From positions 1 to 43,855 of the forward strand of contig JACMPK010000128.1 of the NCBI GenBank assembly GCA_014377535.1: DNA of 43,855 nt, written 5' to 3'. The position numbers were made by a program, and so were the translations under genes. How positions within the stretch are numbered: position 1 is the stretch's first letter; each line of letters begins with the position of its first letter. This DNA is from Gemmatimonadaceae bacterium. Lineage in GTDB: Bacteria; Gemmatimonadota; Gemmatimonadetes; Gemmatimonadales; Gemmatimonadaceae. Below, piece by piece: positions 38,307 through 43,855 of this stretch. The notes beneath the pieces are model-generated. The model did not search any database and was not told the origin of the DNA. It was given only the letters and a program-made list of their open reading frames with translations.

Positions 38307-38669
38307 TCAGATGCGCTCGAGCACGTGCCGCGTGCGCTCGCTGATCGCATCGCCGGTGTTGAGCGTCGACGCCGGCTCGAAGAGCATCACTTCGCAGTCC
38401 TGAGTCGCCACGGGCCGGTGCTCGACACCGCGCGGCACGACGAGCACATCGCCCGCGCGCAGCAGCAGCGCTCGATCACGGAACTCCATCGTGAACTCAC
38501 CACGATGCACGAAAAAGAGCTCGTCCTCGTCGGCATGCGAGTGCCAGTCGAATGCACCCTGAAGCCTGACGAGCTTGACCTGCTGCCCGTTCAGCTCTGC
38601 AATCACGCGCGGATTCCAGTGATCCGTGATCGCGGCGAACTTCTCGTCGAGGGAAATGCGATCGGACAT
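38307..38669 (-). CDS. Cupin-domain protein
   Basis: A 120-residue single-domain cupin. The metal-site motif is seen as FDWHSHADEDELFFVHRG (His, His, Glu) and the second motif as GDVLVVPRGVEHRPVA. Such small cupins are often sugar isomerases or dioxygenase-like proteins; the substrate cannot be told. It faces the alcohol dehydrogenase across 160 bases that must contain both promoters, where I see no clear consensus boxes. Confidence 0.85.
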   Translation of the reverse strand: MSDRISLDEKFAAITDHWNPRVIAELNGQQVKLVRLQGAFDWHSHADEDELFFVHRGEFTMEFRDRALLLRAGDVLVVPRGVEHRPVATQDCEVMLFEPASTLNTGDAISERTRHVLERI

Positions 38670-38829
38670 GGTGACACCACGGCGCAGGGTGATGATGAGA
38701 TTCGGAAATCATGTGAAGCGAGCGCAACGCGCACTGTCGACGGTGGGCAGGCTCCGGCACGTCCGACGGGCTAATTTATGCGACGAGTGCCGCACCGACG
38801 AACTACCTCACATCACGGGACCTGATCGC

Positions 38830-39879
38830 ATGACGACATCACGAGGATTTGCCGCACCACAGGCCAAGGACGCACTCGGACCGTTCACGTTCGAGCGGCG
38901 CGCCGTCGGTCCGACGGACATCCACATCGACATCGCGTTCTGCGGAGTCTGTCACAGCGACATACATCAGGTCCATGACGAGTGGGGCGGCGGCGGAATC
39001 TTCCCGATGGTGCCGGGCCACGAGATCGTCGGCACGGTGACCGCGGTTGGCAACGAGGTGACGAAGTTTGCGGTCGGCGACCTTGCTGGCGTCGGCTGCT
39101 TCGTGGACTCGGGCCGCACCTGCCGAAGCTGCGCAGAAGGGCTGGAGCAGTATTGCGAAAAGGGTATGGTTGCGACGTACAACGGGCGCGACAAGGATGG
39201 CCAACCCACGTACGGCGGTTATTCCAGCGACATGGTCGTGGATGAGGCCTACGCGCTGACGATTCCAAAGTCGCTGGACCTTGCCGGTGTCGCTCCGCTG
39301 CTCTGCGCCGGCATCACGACCTACTCGCCACTGCGGCACTGGAAGATCACCACGGGGCAGAAGGTGGGTGTGGTTGGCCTGGGCGGTCTGGGGCACATGG
39401 CACTGAAGTTTGCGAAGGCGTTCGGCGCACATGTCGTGCAATTCACGACGTCATCGGGCAAGATCGCCGACGCGAAGCGACTCGGTGCAGACGAAGTGGT
39501 GCTCAGCACGGACGCGACGGCGATGGCGGCGCACGCGGGCAGCTTCGACTTCATGCTCGACACGGTCTCGGGCGAGCACGACTACATGCAGTATCTCAAC
39601 CTGCTCAAGCGCGACGGCACGATGACGCTGCTTGGCGTACCCGAGCGGCCGGCCATGCTACACCCGTTCCCGCTGATCATGGGACGTCGCTCCCTTGCCG
39701 GCTCGCTGATCGGCGGCATCGCCGAGACGCAGGAGATGCTGGATTTCTGCGGTACACACAACATCACGGCTGACGTGGAAGTGATCGCCATGCCGGAGAT
39801 CAACGCGGGGTACGAGCGCATGTTGAAGAATGACGTGAAATACCGTTTCGTGATCGACATGAAGACGTTGCCGGCGTGA
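38830..39879 (+). CDS. Zinc-dependent NAD(P) alcohol dehydrogenase (YahK/CAD-like)
   Basis: A 349-residue medium-chain dehydrogenase that reduces aldehydes. The catalytic zinc ligands are in CGVCHSDIHQ and PGHEIVGTV, the structural zinc cysteines in the stretch GCFVDSGRTCRSCAEGLEQYC, and the nucleotide-binding motif is VGLGGLGHMALKFAKAFG. The ATG at 38830 matches the family start; the frame is open further upstream to 38626 without similarity. Family members act on cinnamyl or aliphatic aldehydes; the physiological substrate is unknown. Confidence 0.93.
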   Translation: MTTSRGFAAPQAKDALGPFTFERRAVGPTDIHIDIAFCGVCHSDIHQVHDEWGGGGIFPMVPGHEIVGTVTAVGNEVTKFAVGDLAGVGCFVDSGRTCRSCAEGLEQYCEKGMVATYNGRDKDGQPTYGGYSSDMVVDEAYALTIPKSLDLAGVAPLLCAGITTYSPLRHWKITTGQKVGVVGLGGLGHMALKFAKAFGAHVVQFTTSSGKIADAKRLGADEVVLSTDATAMAAHAGSFDFMLDTVSGEHDYMQYLNLLKRDGTMTLLGVPERPAMLHPFPLIMGRRSLAGSLIGGIAETQEMLDFCGTHNITADVEVIAMPEINAGYERMLKNDVKYRFVIDMKTLPA

Positions 39880-39910
39880 GCCAGTGGCCATGCAGGGGGA
39901 CGGCGTCGAC

Positions 39911-40270
39911 ATGACGCCGTCCCTGATCGTGACGGCCATCGTGTTCGTGATTGCCGGCCTGCTGCATTTCGTCATGCCGCGCTTCTACCTCGCGATCATG
40001 CCGTCGTACTTGCCGCGCCCATTGCTGCTGGTCTACGTCAGCGGCGTATTCGAGGCGCTCGGCGGGCTTGGGCTGCTGCTGCCGGCAACGAGACGCGCGG
40101 CAGCGGTGGGCTTGATCCTGCTGCTGATTGCCGTATTTCCGGCGAATGTCGAAATGCTGCGGTTGGCGCACGCGCGCGGCGCGAGCCCGGCGTTCCTGGC
40201 CGTGTGCTGGCTGCGCCTCCCTCTGCAGCTGGTACTGATCTGGTGGGTGTGGCGCGTGGCGCACGCCTGA
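39911..40270 (+). CDS. DoxX-like membrane protein
   Basis: A 119-residue four-helix membrane protein (IVTAIVFVIAGLLHFVMPRFYLAIMP, GVFEALGGLGLLLPATRRAAAVGLILLLIAVFPANVEM, LPLQLVLIWWVWRVA) of the DoxX type. The HFVMPRFY and FPANVEM motifs match small DoxX-related proteins. I chose ATG 39911 because AGGGGGA lies ten bases upstream; starts at 39884 and 39890 are also in frame. Possible partner of the upstream dehydrogenase, with no direct evidence. Confidence 0.78.
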   Translation: MTPSLIVTAIVFVIAGLLHFVMPRFYLAIMPSYLPRPLLLVYVSGVFEALGGLGLLLPATRRAAAVGLILLLIAVFPANVEMLRLAHARGASPAFLAVCWLRLPLQLVLIWWVWRVAHA

Positions 40271-40279
40271 CATGATCTT

Positions 40280-40987
40280 GTGCACAGTTCGGCTCCTCGA
40301 TTCATCACGCCCTACATTCCAATCCTGATGCTCACGGCCGCCCTGATTGCCAGTCTCGCGATGTGCCAGCCGGCAGCACACATGCCCAGCGCCCGGCAAC
40401 CCGCCATCCCGCTTGCGACGGCGGACAGTTCGCTGCAGGCGATGTTCGATCGCGGCACGACCTTCGCGGCGTTCGTCGAAACGGCCACTGCACGACGTGA
40501 CGGCTGGCTTCGCCTGCAGCGTGAGGCAGTGGTCGAGGCGTCACTCCTGCAACGGGCGCGTGCGGTGGGCGGCACGTGGCAGTTGCTCGTGATCGCGCGT
40601 GACGGGTGCGGCGACTCGATGCACTCCGTGCCGTACGCGGCGCGTCTTGCGGATTCGGTGTCGGGGCTCAGCCTTCGCATCGTTTCGCCGACCGAGGGAC
40701 AGGCCGCGGCAAACACGCATCGCACGGCAGATGGACGCATGGCGACGCCGACCTTCATCCTGCTCGACGCTGGCGGCAACGACGTTGGATGCGTGGTGGA
40801 GCTGCCCGAGCCGCTGCGCGCGTGGACCAACCGGTCGCGCGGCGCCGTCAGCAACGACTCGCTGCACACGTATCGCAGCACGTTCTACACGACGGATCGC
40901 GGCGGGAGCATCAGCCGCGAACTCGTCGAGGTCCTGGAGGCTGCACGCGCGGGCACGCCGCGCTGTGATCGACAGGTGCCACGATAG
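40280..40987 (+). CDS. Secreted thioredoxin-like protein
   Basis: A 235-residue protein with an N-terminal signal or anchor segment (about residues 12-29, PILMLTAALIASLAMC). The centre reads WQLLVIARDGCGDSMHSVPYAARLAD, resembling the EDWCGDS active-site form of one thioredoxin family, then MATPTFILLDAGGNDVG with the cis-proline position. Only one cysteine is in the active-site motif. The start is GTG, nine bases after the DoxX-like stop. Function unknown; a periplasmic thiol or reductase-like role is inference. Confidence 0.7.
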   Translation: MHSSAPRFITPYIPILMLTAALIASLAMCQPAAHMPSARQPAIPLATADSSLQAMFDRGTTFAAFVETATARRDGWLRLQREAVVEASLLQRARAVGGTWQLLVIARDGCGDSMHSVPYAARLADSVSGLSLRIVSPTEGQAAANTHRTADGRMATPTFILLDAGGNDVGCVVELPEPLRAWTNRSRGAVSNDSLHTYRSTFYTTDRGGSISRELVEVLEAARAGTPRCDRQVPR

Positions 40988-41041
40988 TCGCACCCCTGCG
41001 CATGCTCGCGCCTTGACGACCACACCGAACGAGACGAACCA

Positions 41042-41971
41042 ATGACGCTGACCGACGCTGAAATCATCATCACCATCGCGGCGCATGCGGCCGTTGCCGA
41101 TGGCAATCGCAACGCCGCCGAGCTGACGCAGATTGCTGCCGCAGCGACGCGACTCGGCCTGTCAAATGCCGATGCCGTCGTCGCGCGGGCATCGGTGGAC
41201 CAGGAGGACGTTCGCTCACTGTCCGCCTCGCTCTCGACTGACGAGGCGCGGCGCGCGGCGTACGAGATCGCGGTCGCCGTCTGCAACGCCGACGGCATGG
41301 CGGGCGCGAAAGAGATCGCCTTCCTGCAGGACCTGTCGTCCACACTGACCACAGGCCCCGGCACTGCGGAGATGTCGGCAATCGCCTCCGTTGCGACGCT
41401 CACCGGGCATGTGCTGCCGCCGCCCGTACCGCTGACGGCAATTGCACAGCCCCCGGCCGCGGGTGAGCTGGACGCGATGATCCTGGATCAGGCCATCCTG
41501 ACGGCGGCGCTCGAGGCACTGCCGGATCGGCTCTCGAACATGGCAATCCTGCCGCTGCAGATGCGCATGGTGTTCACCATCGGTCAGCGACATGGACAGC
41601 AGATGGATATCGGCCAGGTGAAGGATCTCGTGGCGACGTTCGGCATCGGTGCCGCGGCGCAACTCATGGAAAGCGTGGTACGCAAGACGCTCGGCAAAGT
41701 GGCTGGTGGCCTGCTGGGTGGCATGCTTGGTGGCGCATCGGGCATGGCCGCCGGCGCTGCCGTGAGCTTTTCGGCGACGTACGCGCTGGGCCACGCGGCA
41801 GAGCAGTACTACGTGCAGGGTCGCACACTCTCCGCCGCCGACATGAAGGCGCTGTTCACGCGATTCCAGGGTGAAGCCGAGACTCTTTTCCCGAAGGTGC
41901 AGGAACGCGTGCAGACTGTGGCGCGCGGCACGAACCTGCAGTCGGTGCTCGGCTCGTTGCGAGGCAAGTAA
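41042..41971 (+). CDS. TerB-like / DUF697-like protein
   Basis: A 309-residue protein. The N-terminal part (1-110) looks like a TerB-type helical domain (acidic AAHAAVADGNRNAAELTQIAAAA and CNADGMAGAKEIAFLQDL). The C-terminal part (about 165-270) resembles DUF697 (MRMVFTIGQRHGQQMDIGQVKDLVATFG, then GGLLGGMLGG and ATYALGHAAEQYYVQGRTL), which is membrane-associated in some proteins. A Pro-rich linker joins the two. I know of no experimental role for this combination. Confidence 0.72.
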   Translation: MTLTDAEIIITIAAHAAVADGNRNAAELTQIAAAATRLGLSNADAVVARASVDQEDVRSLSASLSTDEARRAAYEIAVAVCNADGMAGAKEIAFLQDLSSTLTTGPGTAEMSAIASVATLTGHVLPPPVPLTAIAQPPAAGELDAMILDQAILTAALEALPDRLSNMAILPLQMRMVFTIGQRHGQQMDIGQVKDLVATFGIGAAAQLMESVVRKTLGKVAGGLLGGMLGGASGMAAGAAVSFSATYALGHAAEQYYVQGRTLSAADMKALFTRFQGEAETLFPKVQERVQTVARGTNLQSVLGSLRGK

Positions 41972-42062
41972 TCGCGCTGCACGTGGCTGGCTGCAACAAC
42001 GATTCCGGTGGCACGCGACAGTTCGTACGTGGCACCGAGCATGAGCTTCCCCGGCCCGATTT

Positions 42063-43169
42063 ATGTTCAAGAGCCTCCGCGTTCCAGAAAGGTTGTTCGC
42101 GATCGCGATGTGGGCCGTCTCGTTCGTTTTCGCAGGATTTCTGATCGGGCTTGGTGGCAAGATCGTCGGCGATTTGCCGGGCGTCGATCAATCGCTGTCG
42201 ATCGAGCAGTTCATGGACCGGTCGAAAGTCGTGTCGCTCCGCCAGCAACTCGAGCAGCTGCGCCGCGAGGCCACCGCCGTGGACGAGCGGCGCAACACGG
42301 CACGCCTCACCGTCGACTCCAGCGCCTCGACCTACCGGAACCGAAAGGAAGCGTACGACAACTGGCGTGCGACGCGCACGGCGACGAGCAACCCGGACCA
42401 GGATCCGGATGGCATTCGTCGCATGCAGGAACTCGACTCGTTGCTGGGCAGCAGCTCGGCGGCACAGAAGGCCGTCGAGGTGCAGGATGCGCGTCGGCTC
42501 GAGATCCGACAGGCGGTCGACTCGCTGGAAGGCGATGCGGCGACGCGGAGGGACGACGCGCTCCCGGCCTTCCGCAATGCGCAGTTTGCACAGGAGATGC
42601 GGGTGTTCGGCATCCGGCTGGCGCTCACGCTGCCGCTGCTGTTGATCGCAATCTGGTTCATCGCGCGCAAGCGGAAAAACCTCTACTGGCCGCTAGCGCG
42701 CGGGTTTGTGCTGTTCGCGGTCTTCGCTTTCTTCGTCGAGCTGGTGCCTTACCTGCCCAGCTACGGCGGCTACGTGCGCTACGTGGTAGGCATCGTGCTG
42801 ACGCTGATCGCCGGACACTTCGTGATTCGCGCGATGCAGCGCTACCTGGCCAAGCGTCAGGTGGTGGAGCAGCAGTCGGAAACGGAGCGACGCCAGTCGC
42901 TGGGTTATGAAAACGCGCTTCGCAAGATGAGCGCGAACATGTGCCCCGGCTGTGAACGCACCATCGCGACCGGTGGCGCGGCGCCGACGAATTTCTGCGT
43001 GCACTGCGGCATGAAGCTGTTCGACACCTGTGGCGCATGCAGCACACGCAAGAACGCCTTCTTCCAGTACTGCCCCACCTGCGGCATCACGGCTGGCAGA
43101 AGTGATGCGCCGGATACCGGAGCCCCAATCCTCGCGAGTGCCTCCGCGGTGGCAACCAGCCGCGCCTGA
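42063..43169 (+). CDS. Membrane protein with coiled coil and C-terminal zinc ribbons
   Basis: A 368-residue protein: one N-terminal membrane segment (about 12-35), a long periplasmic coiled coil (about 45-165, SLRQQLEQLRREATAVDERR), three further membrane helices (182-265), a charged linker and a zinc-ribbon region with CPGCERT, CVHCGMKLFDTC, CSTR and CPTCG. Eight cysteines in paired knuckles suggest two zinc ribbons facing the cytoplasm. I recall similar proteins annotated only as hypothetical. It follows the TerB/DUF697-like gene by 91 bases, with no clear promoter. Confidence 0.75.
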   Translation: MFKSLRVPERLFAIAMWAVSFVFAGFLIGLGGKIVGDLPGVDQSLSIEQFMDRSKVVSLRQQLEQLRREATAVDERRNTARLTVDSSASTYRNRKEAYDNWRATRTATSNPDQDPDGIRRMQELDSLLGSSSAAQKAVEVQDARRLEIRQAVDSLEGDAATRRDDALPAFRNAQFAQEMRVFGIRLALTLPLLLIAIWFIARKRKNLYWPLARGFVLFAVFAFFVELVPYLPSYGGYVRYVVGIVLTLIAGHFVIRAMQRYLAKRQVVEQQSETERRQSLGYENALRKMSANMCPGCERTIATGGAAPTNFCVHCGMKLFDTCGACSTRKNAFFQYCPTCGITAGRSDAPDTGAPILASASAVATSRA

Positions 43170-43297
43170 TCAGGGCACACAAGCATCAAGACAGCGACGC
43201 CGCATGCACCAATGGCGCGTGCGGCGTCGACTGCATCAGGACCTGCGCCATCACGAACCACGCGCACCGTCTCATCACTGCGGCACGTCGATCGCGC

Positions 43298-43723
43298 TCA
43301 GACGCCGCCGTCGATGTCATGGTCGCGCACGCGGCTCGCATCGGCGCTGCGCTGCTCAGTCATGCGGCGCTCCAGGTCATCGCGCGCAGCCTTCGCGGCC
43401 TCACGTCCCGCATCGACAGCGCGCGACACCTGCACCTTCTTCAAGTCGATCGACGACTTCGCGGTGTCGATGCGCATCTCGATGTCGGCCTTCGCCTGCG
43501 CCAGCGCGTCAGTCACCTTCGTCCCCGCGCGCCTTGTCGCTTCGCCAGCCTTGCGAGCGCGACGTCCGATGGACTCGCGAGTCTGCTCACCCGACTGCGG
43601 CGCCATGATCAGTGCGAGTCCTGCACCGATCGCCGCACCCAGCATGAACGCGGACAGTCCTGAGGAGTCATTCTCTTCAATGACGATGATCTGCTCGTCA
43701 TCGTCCCGGTCGTGGCGTGGCAT
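43298..43723 (-). CDS. YtxH-like stress protein
   Basis: A 141-residue protein with a short acidic N terminus, a membrane-like glycine/alanine segment (LSAFMLGAAIGAGLALIMAPQSGEQTRESI, the YtxH hallmark at about residues 23-52), and a long Lys/Arg/Ala-rich amphipathic helix. YtxH-type proteins are small stress proteins of unclear mechanism. The frame is in the opposite direction to the upstream zinc-ribbon gene and ends in a 128-base convergent gap without a recognisable terminator. Confidence 0.75.
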   Translation of the reverse strand: MPRHDRDDDEQIIVIEENDSSGLSAFMLGAAIGAGLALIMAPQSGEQTRESIGRRARKAGEATRRAGTKVTDALAQAKADIEMRIDTAKSSIDLKKVQVSRAVDAGREAAKAARDDLERRMTEQRSADASRVRDHDIDGGV

Positions 43724-43855
43724 GCGTGGGTTGCGTGAAAGAAAGTCAGGCGATCGCGGTCGGGACCTTAGCGTCCCGGTGCGACCTTCCCGTCATCGGA
43801 ACGTACGAGGCGGACCGCCGCGCGGTCACTGCCCTCCTCCCCATCATCTGCACCC
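43724..43855. other. Window end, nothing recognised
   Basis: These 132 bases upstream of the YtxH-like gene probably contain its promoter. No feature can be supported. Confidence 0.3.

Noticed and set aside
42905-43267. A minus-strand protein opposite the zinc-ribbon gene
   Set aside because: Most of it is antisense to the well-supported plus-strand coding sequence, and it has no recognisable motif or ribosome site.

Overview
The window is a GC-rich (about two-thirds G+C by eye) stretch of a bacterial chromosome that carries part of an aerobic-type photosynthesis gene cluster followed by ordinary housekeeping genes. The gene order (bchFNBHLM with divergent aerR-ppsR and bchG-pucC-bchP), the C5-type hemA, a bacillithiol gene, and an mglA/roadblock pair beside recR-ybaB-dnaX fit a phototrophic member of the Gemmatimonadota, close to but not obviously identical with Gemmatimonas phototrophica. 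That assignment is inference from recalled gene orders; no search was run.

Region 1 (1-9745, minus strand) is one long operon read right to left: bchF, bchN, bchB, bchH, bchL, bchM, a short conserved unknown protein, and the 5' part of acsF, which runs off the window edge. Junctions overlap or are separated by a few bases, except the 72 bases between bchH and bchL. It encodes the path from protoporphyrin IX to chlorophyllide and the 3-vinyl hydratase. The lhaA-puhABC block that often follows bchM is not present between bchM and acsF.

Region 2 (9746-14587) is the regulatory core: a divergent promoter region with a perfect PpsR/CrtJ-type palindrome, aerR (SCHIC/B12-type antirepressor), ppsR (a repressor with no cysteine at all), a second perfect palindrome at the bchG start, then bchG and a pucC-family transporter.

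Region 3 (14736-21371, plus strand) is a tightly packed run bchP-tspO-hemA-hemE-hemF-hemY. It couples late bacteriochlorophyll synthesis to haem/porphyrin supply and to a porphyrin-binding TspO protein. The last haem steps (HemF, HemY) and AcsF are oxygen-dependent types, whereas the protochlorophyllide reductase is the oxygen-sensitive BchLNB nitrogenase-like enzyme.

Region 4 (21406-26311, plus) carries bshB1, kynA-kynB, a cysteine desulfurase with mnmA (tRNA 2-thiouridine sulfur relay) and a CBS-domain protein.

Region 5 (26375-38669, minus) carries a DinB-like protein, a probable CBS-gene remnant, an HD-domain protein, dnaJ and grpE, cinA, pgsA, an MglA-like GTPase with a roadblock partner, a small membrane protein, recR, ybaB, dnaX, the SRP RNA gene (found from its conserved domain IV, not from any reading frame), a threonine aldolase, a YihY-family membrane protein and a cupin.

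Region 6 (38830-43855) carries a zinc alcohol dehydrogenase, a DoxX-like membrane protein, a secreted thioredoxin-like protein, a TerB/DUF697-like protein, a coiled-coil membrane protein with zinc ribbons, and (minus) a YtxH-like protein. No CRISPR array, insertion sequence, tRNA or rRNA was seen.
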